Shown here piece by piece: positions 8,061 through 15,292 of a DNA stretch of 34,025 nt. Numbering within the stretch: the first letter of the stretch is position 1; each line of letters opens with the position of its first letter. The notes beneath the pieces were generated by a model, which was given only the letters and a program-made list of their open reading frames with translations, searched no databases and was not told the DNA's origin. The translations under genes and the position numbers were made by a program. The stretch comes from Butyrivibrio sp. (GTDB taxonomy: Bacteria; Bacillota; Clostridia; Lachnospirales; Lachnospiraceae): positions 1 through 34,025 of the forward strand of contig JAILJR010000051.1 in NCBI GenBank assembly GCA_024694565.1. The letters are read 5' to 3'.

Positions 8061-8087
8061 AAAAAAGGGCGTTTTATGCCCTTTTTT
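8061..8087 (-). terminator. Intrinsic terminator at the end of the fla/che operon
   Basis: A perfect 10-bp stem (AAAAAAGGGC with its complement) has a 7-base loop and flanking A and T tracts, so it could work in both directions. It lies 33 bases after the last gene of the flagellar unit and just before the rpsB promoter. Confidence 0.88.
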
Positions 8088-8120
8088 GAGTTTTGTTTAT
8101 ATTTTTGTTGAACAATGCCC

Positions 8121-9140
8121 CTATCCCTGGATTAACACTTCTGCGATGTGCTGATAGTCGCCGTCTTCGGGGATGTTTTTTACCCCTGCTCTGAGCTTGC
8201 GATCCATTCCAGTGGTTACAAGAAACTGGTTAAAGCTTACTGCGTTGTCCACAAGACCCTCTTTGAAAAGAATCTGGGCGACTGTGTCTGAGCCGCACCC
8301 TTTGGGAATTGTGACGTTTCTTCCGGCGACAACGGGTGCGGTGGAAGCTGCAGCTGCTGCAGTATCTGTTGCTGCGCCAGAAGAAATGGAAGCTGCTGCA
8401 GTATCTGTTGCTTCACCGGAGGAAGCGGAAGCTGCTGCAGTTTCTGATTTTGTTGTACCTGTTGAAGCATCAGCGGATAAAGCATTTGTTGATGATGCGC
8501 CTGCAGATGTATTGCCGTCTGATAATGAAGACGATGCTGAAGCTGCAAGAGGTACGGCGCTGTCACTTATCTGTAAGGAAGTCTGGGCTGTAGCTGCGGC
8601 ACCTGTCGAAGATAAAGCAGACGTATCTGTTGCTTTTACAACAGACTGTGCATTGTCTTCCTGAGATATATTTGAACTGCTCGCTGATGCAGACACTAAG
8701 TTTTCACCCGGAAGGTTGGTTTCTACAATTTTCTGATTTACTTCTTCTGTCTTTTCTCCAGAACCTTTACTATCAGTGCTTCCAGCTTCTGTTGCTGCTT
8801 CCTGGCCTTTATTCTGGACTTCCTGCGAAGGCTCAGCCATGCTATCAGCGGATAGATCTGACCCAGATGCTTGCTGTTCGTTTTCTTCAAGTATTTTATT
8901 TCCTGTTCCATCCAATGCTTCACCGGATGAAGCTGTTGTTTCTTCTTCATCTATTCTGGCAGCCTCCCACGTGGCCTGAGTTAATGTTCCACCCTCTTCA
9001 ACCATTCCCAGAGCCTTGGCTCTCTGGATTATTTCTGCATCGCTTATAGCAGACTTTCTTCCCCCAAGGGCAAACCCCATTACTATCGCAGTAAGAATAA
9101 TACCAATCCCCATACCGCGTAGATAATACTTAAGCTTCAT
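8121..9140 (-). CDS. Membrane-anchored protein with low-complexity linker and MltG-like C-terminal domain
   Basis: A 339-residue protein in three parts. Residues 5-27 (YYLRGMGIGIILTAIVMGF) form one membrane anchor with a short basic cytoplasmic end. Residues about 60-265 are a low-complexity Ala/Ser/Thr/Glu linker with short repeats such as ATDTAAA. The C-terminal 70 residues (NVTIPKGCGSDTVAQILFKE, then DRKLRAGVKNIPED) resemble the small LysM-like subdomain at the N-terminus of MltG/YceG lytic transglycosylases. The catalytic MltG domain is absent, so an enzymatic role is not supported; a wall-facing binding role is likelier. It is the last gene of the flagellar unit, 14 bases after the SwrB-like gene. 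I do not recognise a named orthologue. Confidence 0.75.
   Translation of the reverse strand: MKLKYYLRGMGIGIILTAIVMGFALGGRKSAISDAEIIQRAKALGMVEEGGTLTQATWEAARIDEEETTASSGEALDGTGNKILEENEQQASGSDLSADSMAEPSQEVQNKGQEAATEAGSTDSKGSGEKTEEVNQKIVETNLPGENLVSASASSSNISQEDNAQSVVKATDTSALSSTGAAATAQTSLQISDSAVPLAASASSSLSDGNTSAGASSTNALSADASTGTTKSETAAASASSGEATDTAAASISSGAATDTAAAAASTAPVVAGRNVTIPKGCGSDTVAQILFKEGLVDNAVSFNQFLVTTGMDRKLRAGVKNIPEDGDYQHIAEVLIQG
8350..8447 (-). repeat. 39-bp tandem repeat in the linker of the MltG-like gene
   Basis: Two full copies (8350-8388 and 8389-8427) and a partial third copy of a 39-bp unit encode 13-residue Ala/Ser-rich repeats. The period keeps the reading frame, so copy number could vary between strains and change linker length. 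Confidence 0.75.
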
Positions 9141-9154
9141 TAAAAACTATCCTC

Positions 9155-10336
9155 TTATCTTACTTTCCTGTGCTTGTTTGAAAGATCTATCACCAGCTTA
9201 ACCTCACCGATACCAAGACCAAGCTCCCTGGCAATTACCATATTTGATTTCCCGGCCTTGTGCATCTCAATAATCTGTCGATTCTGCGATACAGGATCAT
9301 TTGCAATCAGTTCTGTCATATTTGAATCGGGATTTCTTGTTCTGCCCTCAACACGCACTGATTCGGTAATTGAAACCACCTTATCGGAGGTATTGTCCTT
9401 AACTGCAGTGCCGCCTATTACATGAAGTCCCGAAATCTGGTCTGATGAAAGGATCTCAGCAGGTATTTCCTCAAGAAGATCGAATTCTCTCAAATTCTTC
9501 TCATCTACATAGCCGCTTTCTATAGCTCCTACAGGCTCAGCAGAAGGCTCCTGATAAGCTGCAGAAGGTATAGCAGCAGGTTCAGGACGACTTGCAATAA
9601 CAGGTCTGTTTGCGGGTTCCGGACGATTTGCAATGACCGGTCTGTTAACCGTATCCGGGCGGTTTGCGATGACAGGTCTGTTAACCGCATCCGGTCGATT
9701 TGCTATAACCGGTCTGTTAGCAGCATCCTGCCTGTTCTCGGAATAAACTTCCTGTCCTGAATCAGCTCTTACATTCTGCCGCATTTCCTGTCGTACCATA
9801 GGCTTATTCTCGGGACGTTCCTTTTTATAAGGAATAGTGATTCCCTTAAGTCTGTCATCAGCCTCATCAAGAAGTATTGCTCTTACATTGGCTTCCTGGG
9901 CTTCTCTGGCGGTAATCTCAGCATCCCGCACAACCTGTCTTGCTTCATCAGCCTTCTTTGTTACTTCTCCCATGACAGATGTAAGATTCTTGTGCTTGTC
10001 ATTGAGCATATCATACATAAACATTACTTCATCGTGATTTTTGTGGATGTCACTGATAACGGTGTCAGAGTACTCTCCGATAGCAGACAGCTTTTCGTTA
10101 GAAATGCGCTCCATCGCTCTCTCTGTCCTGTCCAAAGAATTTTCTACAGTATCATCAATCATGTCAGCTATGGCATCTTTTTGCCCTTCAACTTCACGCC
10201 GAACAAGCTCACGGATCTCCTTTTCCATGAGCTTCTTGTCCTCTTCGTCCATTTCCTTACCGGCAGGGAGAAGATATCCCAATATGATCGCTGCAATCCC
10301 CGCGACAACGAGAACAATCTCTGTAATACTTATCAT
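9155..10336 (-). CDS. DUF6115 / SwrB-like membrane protein
   Basis: About 393 residues: an N-terminal membrane segment (ISITEIVLVVAGIAAIILGY), a long charged coiled coil to about residue 180, a Pro/Arg/Asn repeat region, and a C-terminal helix-turn-helix-like end (EMHKAGKSNMVIARELGLGI, then GEVKLVIDL). The architecture and the position between the sigma-28 gene and rpsB match Bacillus SwrB, which promotes completion of the flagellar basal body. It is more than twice as long as SwrB (about 167 residues), mainly through the coiled coil and the repeats. I chose ATG 10334-10336, which begins at the membrane segment; a GTG at 10355-10357 would add seven residues. Orthology rests on synteny and layout. 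Confidence 0.8.
   Translation of the reverse strand: MISITEIVLVVAGIAAIILGYLLPAGKEMDEEDKKLMEKEIRELVRREVEGQKDAIADMIDDTVENSLDRTERAMERISNEKLSAIGEYSDTVISDIHKNHDEVMFMYDMLNDKHKNLTSVMGEVTKKADEARQVVRDAEITAREAQEANVRAILLDEADDRLKGITIPYKKERPENKPMVRQEMRQNVRADSGQEVYSENRQDAANRPVIANRPDAVNRPVIANRPDTVNRPVIANRPEPANRPVIASRPEPAAIPSAAYQEPSAEPVGAIESGYVDEKNLREFDLLEEIPAEILSSDQISGLHVIGGTAVKDNTSDKVVSITESVRVEGRTRNPDSNMTELIANDPVSQNRQIIEMHKAGKSNMVIARELGLGIGEVKLVIDLSNKHRKVR
9585..9728 (-). repeat. Four 36-bp tandem repeats in the SwrB-like gene
   Basis: Four consecutive 36-bp units encode 12-residue repeats of the form NRPVIANRPDAV, ending in variants with ASRPEPA. The copies differ mainly at third positions, so they are not recent identical duplications. 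The region is a basic, proline-rich spacer between the coiled coil and the C-terminal domain. Confidence 0.9.
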
Positions 10337-10402
10337 TTCTCCGCCCAATATCCCCACAAAACTCTACGTATATTTACGCTACTTTATTATAATATAAAAT
10401 AG

Positions 10403-10783
10403 TCAAATCTTCAAATCAAAGCCGGAAGATAAATGAAAATCTATGGGTTTTCCCTTCTTATCGTGCATTCCCTCAGCGATTCTCTCCATTTGCTCCTTTG
10501 AGAGCTGCCTTTCCTTCTTTTCGGTGTCTCTAGCGCCTCTTCTGTTCCTTCCTCCATCTCCCATGTATTCATTTGAACCCTTATCCTCTGCATTGGAATT
10601 GAGCTGCCCCTGATCGATGTCGTTCTTGGCATTGACAGAATGCTGATTTGTTTCTACTTCATCTCTGAACTGGACCTGAAGATTCTGCTGGTCAGCGTAG
10701 GGCCTTGCCTCCTCTGCAGCCTTTATTGAAGTTACATCGGTGGATGTGGCCATTACACCGAAATCGATCCTGTTAATAGACAT
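10403..10783 (-). CDS. Small hydrophilic protein of unknown function in the flagellar operon
   Basis: A 126-residue protein without membrane segment or Cys. The N-terminus MSINRIDFGVMATSTDVTSI is followed by a charged, probably disordered middle rich in Asn, Asp, Gln and Arg, and by a helical C-terminus (LSKEQMERIAEGMHDKKGKP, then IDFHLSSGFDLKI). A good ribosome-binding site (AGGAGGTG) precedes the ATG. It lies between the FapA-domain gene and the SwrB-like gene. I do not recognise a named family; a role in flagellar assembly or regulation is suggested only by location. Confidence 0.8.
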   Translation of the reverse strand: MSINRIDFGVMATSTDVTSIKAAEEARPYADQQNLQVQFRDEVETNQHSVNAKNDIDQGQLNSNAEDKGSNEYMGDGGRNRRGARDTEKKERQLSKEQMERIAEGMHDKKGKPIDFHLSSGFDLKI

Positions 10784-10837
10784 ATTTCATACACCTCCTC
10801 TTTAAACGCCTGATTATTTATGAATGAGCAGCTGGAT

Positions 10838-10862
10838 AAAAGCTCGCCCATCCGGCTCCGGC
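10838..10862. repeat. Copy A of a short GC-rich dispersed element
   Basis: This 25-bp core matches 32346-32370 at 21 of 25 positions, sharing AAAAGCTC and a CCGGC-N-CCGGC end. It lies just 3' of the FapA-domain gene. Unlike the copy after surE, it lacks the right-hand complementary arm, so it does not form the same long hairpin. Confidence 0.5.
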
Positions 10863-10864
10863 TG

Positions 10865-10886
10865 TGCACCCAATCATATGGGTGCA
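10865..10886 (-). other. Hairpin spanning the stop codon of the FapA-domain gene
   Basis: TGCACCCA and TGGGTGCA form a perfect 8-bp stem with a 6-base loop that contains the TGA. No T-tract follows. It may stabilise or process the mRNA between this gene and the next. Confidence 0.5.
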
Positions 10887-12451
10887 AGGCGCACATCGCC
10901 TTCCCTTACCTCAAATTTGCTGTGCTGTACAGGCTTTTTAATTATCATTGAAAGTTCTCCGATAGTCACTGTAGTCCCGGGATAGGCTGTCCCCTCTACT
11001 ATAACCTCAGCATCCTTAAAATCAGAAAGCCTGTCCATCAGATCAGAATATTCTTCAGAATCATTGTCAATCTGATCGTTCAATGTCTTGTTTAAGGCCA
11101 TCAGCTTCTTTGCATTCATCACCTGATCCGGTGTAAACTTTACACCGGCTTTAAGCATTTTAGTAAAACCCTCTATGGTAGGGCGTATACTTTCGATATT
11201 TTTGTTCGCAGCCGCAATGCTCTTTTGCAGCTCCTTGAGGCGCTGTTTGACCATTGGATCAGCGCCCACCTCAATGAAGGTATTTGCGCCCATTTCAGAA
11301 CCAAGTATCTTTGCGGTAATTTTGTCAGCGGCAGACACCTTACCTCCTGAGATGAACCCCCGCTTTCCGGCAACGTTTATCTCTGTGCCAGAGGAAACAT
11401 TGGAATGAAGGATGCTCTCACTTGAAATTCCGCCACCTGCTGTTACACTTGCATTTTCAATGAATTTGGTGATAACACTTCCGCCTGCCCTGATATTCCC
11501 GCCTGCTTTTACTCCGCACTCGAGAAGTACATCGGCTCCGGCATCAAGAGTTGCTCCTTCAACAATGTCCTTGACTATGATATTTCCGCCCGCCTTAACA
11601 CTGAAATTAGCGGCTACCATTCCATTTACTTCGACGCTTCCCTCATATTCAATATTCCCGGTTGAGACATCCACATTCTTTACAGAAAGAACATCAGAAA
11701 CACTTATTTTTCCATCCTGTACAGTGACATGCCCGGATCTGCCGGCTTTAAGCGTCAGCTTATCCTCAGAAAGAATCGTGTTTCTCCCGTACTTAATAAA
11801 AGCATTTTTTACTGAATGAGGCTTTATGGTTTCTCCGTGAACATTTATTCCGCTCTTGCCGATAATCTCGGGATGCAGCGTTGCAAGAAGCTGTCCCTCC
11901 TGAACATTATTGATAATATTCAAATTGAAATAATCAACACTTCCATCGGCATTGAGCGTTGGCTTTGGGCGATTGTTTAAGTTAAAATGATACTCAACAA
12001 AAGCATTTTGTCCCTCTTCAACAGGCTTCCCCCTGGCAACAACTATTTCCGTACAGTACTGCCTTTGCTCAAAAAACTTATGGATTGCTTCAGTCTGAAT
12101 ACCATAGTTCACCCTTCTGTATGCAAGTGAAGAAAGAACCTCTTTTTCTGTGAGAAGCTCTGCACCAACAGTAGGAGGATAAAAAAATGCCGTGACTAAC
12201 ATATGATCCTTTGAAATATCAAACTTAACAGCTTCACGCTCAGGCATTATCTGCACATCAGTGAAGATCACAACACTTTCATCGGCCTTTGTCACAGCAT
12301 TATTTATCACAACAACATCATATTGAATTTTTCTGTTATCAAGATAATCCCTTACATCATTGACATGCAAAGAACTCCCACCACCTGTTGGGGCAAAAAC
12401 CTTGATTCCTGTGCCCTTTGGTGTGATTACAAGTTGAAAATATCCATTCAT
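10874..12451 (-). CDS. fapA: FapA-family (DUF342) protein
   Basis: A 525-residue member of the FapA/DUF342 family. The N-terminal alpha/beta part (about 1-165) leads into a right-handed beta-helix (about 170-390) with repeated Gly turns such as AGGNIIVKDIVEGATLDAGA and AGGNIRAGGSVITKFIENA, and then a coiled coil (about 395-470, KQRLKELQKSIAAANKNIES). The beta-helix resembles the MinC C-terminal fold. Family members often sit in flagellar operons, and in Vibrio FapA has been linked to localisation of FlhF and the flagellum, but the biochemical role is unclear. It follows the sigma-28 gene by 21 bases. Confidence 0.88.
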   Translation of the reverse strand: MNGYFQLVITPKGTGIKVFAPTGGGSSLHVNDVRDYLDNRKIQYDVVVINNAVTKADESVVIFTDVQIMPEREAVKFDISKDHMLVTAFFYPPTVGAELLTEKEVLSSLAYRRVNYGIQTEAIHKFFEQRQYCTEIVVARGKPVEEGQNAFVEYHFNLNNRPKPTLNADGSVDYFNLNIINNVQEGQLLATLHPEIIGKSGINVHGETIKPHSVKNAFIKYGRNTILSEDKLTLKAGRSGHVTVQDGKISVSDVLSVKNVDVSTGNIEYEGSVEVNGMVAANFSVKAGGNIIVKDIVEGATLDAGADVLLECGVKAGGNIRAGGSVITKFIENASVTAGGGISSESILHSNVSSGTEINVAGKRGFISGGKVSAADKITAKILGSEMGANTFIEVGADPMVKQRLKELQKSIAAANKNIESIRPTIEGFTKMLKAGVKFTPDQVMNAKKLMALNKTLNDQIDNDSEEYSDLMDRLSDFKDAEVIVEGTAYPGTTVTIGELSMIIKKPVQHSKFEVREGDVRLAPI

Positions 12452-12472
12452 TTTATTTCCTCAGTATACCAT

Positions 12473-13246
12473 TCACCTTGAATTAGTCAGTATGCCAAGA
12501 TAATTTCCAAGCTTCTCTCGCATTTTCTGCAGAGCTCTTGTATGGAGCTGTGATATACGCGATTCCGAAACTTCCAGTACCTCACTGATTTCCTTAAGGG
12601 TCAGCTCTTCGTAATAATACAAAAGAATGACCTTCTTTTCCTTATCAGTAAGCTTTTCCAAAGATTCTGCAAGCATCTTTTTTAGCTCATCCTTCTCAAC
12701 CGCCTCTTCAGGCTTAACAAAGGATGAGCTGCGTGAGTTATTGTCCTCGGGGATATCCGATCCCTGCTCCATAAATTCATTAAGAGAGACAACACCAGTG
12801 ACCTTCATCTGATTCTGCCAGTTAAGGTACTCATCCTCACTGATATCCATCTTTGCTGCAATTTCAGCATCAGTGGCGATATGACCGCTGTCTCTTTCAA
12901 TTTCTCTTATTGCCGTCTCGATTTTTTTCTGTCGCTGTCTTATTGTCCTTGGAATCCAGTCCATCTTCCTGATCTGATCAAGAATGGCACCTCTTATCCT
13001 CAGACTTGCGTAGGTTTCGAATTTGACATCCTTCATGAGGTCAAACTTATCAATGGCATCAATGAGGCCAAAGATGCCATAGCTAACAAGATCATCATAC
13101 TCAACATTAAATCCCAGATACATGCTGAGTCTGCCGGCAACAAGCTTTACTAAAGGAGCATACTCCAAAATCAGCTTCTCACGTAAATCAGCTGTCTTTG
13201 ACTTATTATATTCTGCCCATAATTTATTTCTGCCTGCCTCGTCCAT
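12473..13246 (-). CDS. sigD: RNA polymerase sigma-28 factor for flagellar genes (SigD/FliA/WhiG)
   Basis: About 257 residues with regions 2, 3 and 4 of the sigma-70 family: VEYDDLVSYGIFGLIDAIDK and YASLRIRGAILDQIRKMDWI (region 2 with the -10 reader), DAEIAAKMDISEDEYL (region 3) and LTLKEISEVLEVSESRISQL (region 4 helix-turn-helix). It directs polymerase to late flagellar and chemotaxis promoters of the type TAAA-N15-GCCGATAT, and one candidate lies in this window upstream of cheA. I chose ATG 13244-13246; a TTG at 13250-13252 would add two residues and sits closer to GGGGATG. Its position in the fla/che operon is the same as in Bacillus. Confidence 0.95.
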   Translation of the reverse strand: MDEAGRNKLWAEYNKSKTADLREKLILEYAPLVKLVAGRLSMYLGFNVEYDDLVSYGIFGLIDAIDKFDLMKDVKFETYASLRIRGAILDQIRKMDWIPRTIRQRQKKIETAIREIERDSGHIATDAEIAAKMDISEDEYLNWQNQMKVTGVVSLNEFMEQGSDIPEDNNSRSSSFVKPEEAVEKDELKKMLAESLEKLTDKEKKVILLYYYEELTLKEISEVLEVSESRISQLHTRALQKMREKLGNYLGILTNSR

Positions 13247-13272
13247 GCACAATCATCCCCAGTTAAACTATT

Positions 13273-13608
13273 TTAAGTCGGGAAAGCCTGTTCATTTATG
13301 GATTCTGTCTGCTCTCCGCCTTCCGCCTCCATGGCGGCCCTTGCCTCTTCCTCGAGGCGCTCCTGCTCAGCTTTTTCAGCCATAGCCTTTTCATAATTGA
13401 TCTCAACAAATCTGCCAAGCATTTTTTCAATTATCAGGCCAAGGATCATAAAGATTATTACAGAAGCCAAAACAATAATAAACCAATCACCTGCCGGATA
13501 GTGCTTAAAGTACGTGAAAATCGCAATGATTGCAGTACAACTAAGCACTATCAGCGGTGTGATCAGCTTAACATTTATTTTTTTAATCTGTTCTAATTCG
13601 GTATTCAT
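13273..13608 (-). CDS. Small membrane protein between cheD and sigD
   Basis: A 111-residue protein with two membrane segments (about 15-33, LITPLIVLSCTAIIAIFTYF, and about 43-62, FIIVLASVIIFMILGLII). A cytoplasmic, helical and charged C-terminus follows (YEKAMAEKAEQERLEEEARA), ending in an acidic tail. Its ATG overlaps the cheD stop by four bases, so it is probably translationally coupled to cheD. Bacillus has no gene at this position. The family is unknown to me; position suggests a flagellar or chemotaxis accessory role. Confidence 0.82.
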   Translation of the reverse strand: MNTELEQIKKINVKLITPLIVLSCTAIIAIFTYFKHYPAGDWFIIVLASVIIFMILGLIIEKMLGRFVEINYEKAMAEKAEQERLEEEARAAMEAEGGEQTESINEQAFPT

Positions 13609-14090
13609 ATAATCTTCTCAGGCTTTCCAACAGCCCGGATTACAAAGTTACCATTTTCAGGATAAAAAATAACCGTTCTACCGTACGAATCACCGGTGTC
13701 CTTGGCAAGTACCGGAATGTTCATTTCCTTAAGCTTCTTAAGAGTAGCGGCAACATTTCTGTCGCCAACCCTCATCTGAGTGTTATTTGACTGAAATGCA
13801 AACATCTGTGCTCCGCCGGCAATCTTGGCTACAAGTCTTGATCTGTTTGCGCCCTTGGCTATTATCTGTCTTACAAGTTCTTCTATGCCTGTATCGGCAA
13901 ATTTTGGTATGTTCGAGTTGTTTTTGATCTCTTTCGAGTCAGGTAACATAATATGTGCCAGACCACCTATTTTGGTTACAGGGTCTCTTATAGCAATACC
14001 CACGCATGAACCAAGCCCCAATGTGGTTATTCCGTCAGGGCTGACACAAATGTTAAGATCGGCCATACCAACCTTGATTATTTGACTCAT
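13605..14090 (-). CDS. cheD: Chemoreceptor glutamine deamidase CheD
   Basis: A 161-residue CheD of normal length. The catalytic triad corresponds to Thr23, Cys29 and His46 in TTLGLGSCVGIAIRD and GGLAHIMLPDS, with the same spacing as in Thermotoga CheD. CheD deamidates receptor glutamines and binds CheC, raising CheC phosphatase activity on CheY-P. The order cheC-cheD supports that pair. It starts 14 bases after cheC and overlaps the following membrane protein gene by four bases. Confidence 0.97.
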   Translation of the reverse strand: MSQIIKVGMADLNICVSPDGITTLGLGSCVGIAIRDPVTKIGGLAHIMLPDSKEIKNNSNIPKFADTGIEELVRQIIAKGANRSRLVAKIAGGAQMFAFQSNNTQMRVGDRNVAATLKKLKEMNIPVLAKDTGDSYGRTVIFYPENGNFVIRAVGKPEKII

Positions 14091-14104
14091 ATTGGCCCTT
14101 TCGT

Positions 14105-14737
14105 TTAAAGTGAAATGTCTCCCATTCCCAGTGAAGACAAAATCTTTGCATAACCATCCACATCCGGTAACAGAATAAAGTATCCGCTGAGCTTTAGTTC
14201 ATCAAAGAACTGTGTCTCAATAAGAAGAATCTTATCACCCATCATTCCAAACTGTATAGCAGGAACACTTAGTATGGCAGCTGCCATGTCAATGGCAACA
14301 TACGGTACTGAAGGAACAAGCTTTAAATTGGTCATCATCGAAAGCGAATTCAGATAAGACCCTGTGATAATATTTCCAACTTCCTTGAGTGCGGACATTT
14401 CAACTTCGTCAAAGTCGACATCTTCAGGCTTTGAGCCGGTCCCCATAAGCTTGTCTACAAGATGTCTTGCAGCAGTCTTATTAAGAAGGAACATGATGCT
14501 TCCATCGATATCTCCTTCAACTGCAAGATATATTCCTGCCATTATCTGCTCAGCACCGCCCATCATGTCACCGACATCCTTAAAATCAAGGAGTCTTACC
14601 TGAGGAACTGACATATCAACCTTTGTACCGATCATCTGTGCGAGCGCTGTTGTCGCATTACCGGCACCGATATTGCCCAATTCTTTAAGTACATCAAAGT
14701 ATTGGCTGGACAGAGAGTCCAGACTAATCTCACCCAT
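14105..14737 (-). CDS. cheC: CheY-P phosphatase CheC
   Basis: A 210-residue CheC with both phosphatase motifs of the form [D/S]-x3-E-x2-N-x22-P intact. The first is Asp15, Glu19, Asn22 and Pro45 in DVLKELGNIGAGNA; the second is in SALKEVGNIITGSY with its Pro in VPYV. CheC removes phosphate from CheY-P and acts in adaptation with CheD. It lies between cheW and cheD with short gaps. FliY in the same operon carries the same two motifs. Confidence 0.96.
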   Translation of the reverse strand: MGEISLDSLSSQYFDVLKELGNIGAGNATTALAQMIGTKVDMSVPQVRLLDFKDVGDMMGGAEQIMAGIYLAVEGDIDGSIMFLLNKTAARHLVDKLMGTGSKPEDVDFDEVEMSALKEVGNIITGSYLNSLSMMTNLKLVPSVPYVAIDMAAAILSVPAIQFGMMGDKILLIETQFFDELKLSGYFILLPDVDGYAKILSSLGMGDISL

Positions 14738-14751
14738 AATTTGTCCTCCGA

Positions 14752-15255
14752 TCAGCCGGCATTTGCAGCCTTCTCTTTAACATCCTTTTCTGATACTACA
14801 GCATCAAGATCAAGTATTGAAACCAGTCCACCTTCATAGTGGCCTACTCCGTTAACAAAGGATTCTGACTTACCCTTCTTATCATCATAACGCACTTTTT
14901 CTATATTATTGGAATCAAGTGTAAGAACCTGATTAACCTGATCCACAATAATTCCAACAAGATCGCCCTCACCGGTCTTCAGAATGATGATCCTTGACTT
15001 TCCGGTTATAGTATCCTCAGCAAGACCCATCTTCATTCTGACGCTCATAACAGGAACAATCTCACCACGGATATTAATAACTCCTTTCAGGTAGTCATCA
15101 ACCTTGGGAACTCTTGTTATCTGCTGCATTCTTACAATGTTGTCTATAAACTTTATGTTTATTCCGTACTGCTCATCATCAATCTTTATTACTATATACT
15201 GTATAAGTTCGCCGGTTTCGCTGTTATCTCGAAGTTCATTCATATCGATAATCAT
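14752..15255 (-). CDS. cheW: Chemotaxis coupling protein CheW
   Basis: A 167-residue single CheW domain. Typical segments are YIVIKIDDEQYGINIKFIDN, IRMQQITRVPK-like VRMQQITRVPKVDDYLKGVI, NIRGEIVPVMSVRMKMGL and GIIVDQVNQVL. CheW links chemoreceptors to CheA in the signalling array. It follows cheA by 37 bases and precedes cheC by 14 bases. Confidence 0.96.
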   Translation of the reverse strand: MIIDMNELRDNSETGELIQYIVIKIDDEQYGINIKFIDNIVRMQQITRVPKVDDYLKGVINIRGEIVPVMSVRMKMGLAEDTITGKSRIIILKTGEGDLVGIIVDQVNQVLTLDSNNIEKVRYDDKKGKSESFVNGVGHYEGGLVSILDLDAVVSEKDVKEKAANAG

Positions 15256-15292
15256 CCTTTCTAAAATAATTCAGGTATATTAACTTTCGTTA

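Noticed and set aside
8173..8664. A 163-codon plus-strand frame opposite the MltG-like gene
   Set aside because: It is a low-complexity mirror of the Ala/Ser linker. The minus-strand frame has the membrane anchor, start and terminator.
10865..10886. Hairpin at the FapA-gene stop considered as an intrinsic terminator
   Set aside because: No T-tract follows on the transcribed strand, and the operon continues with closely spaced genes.
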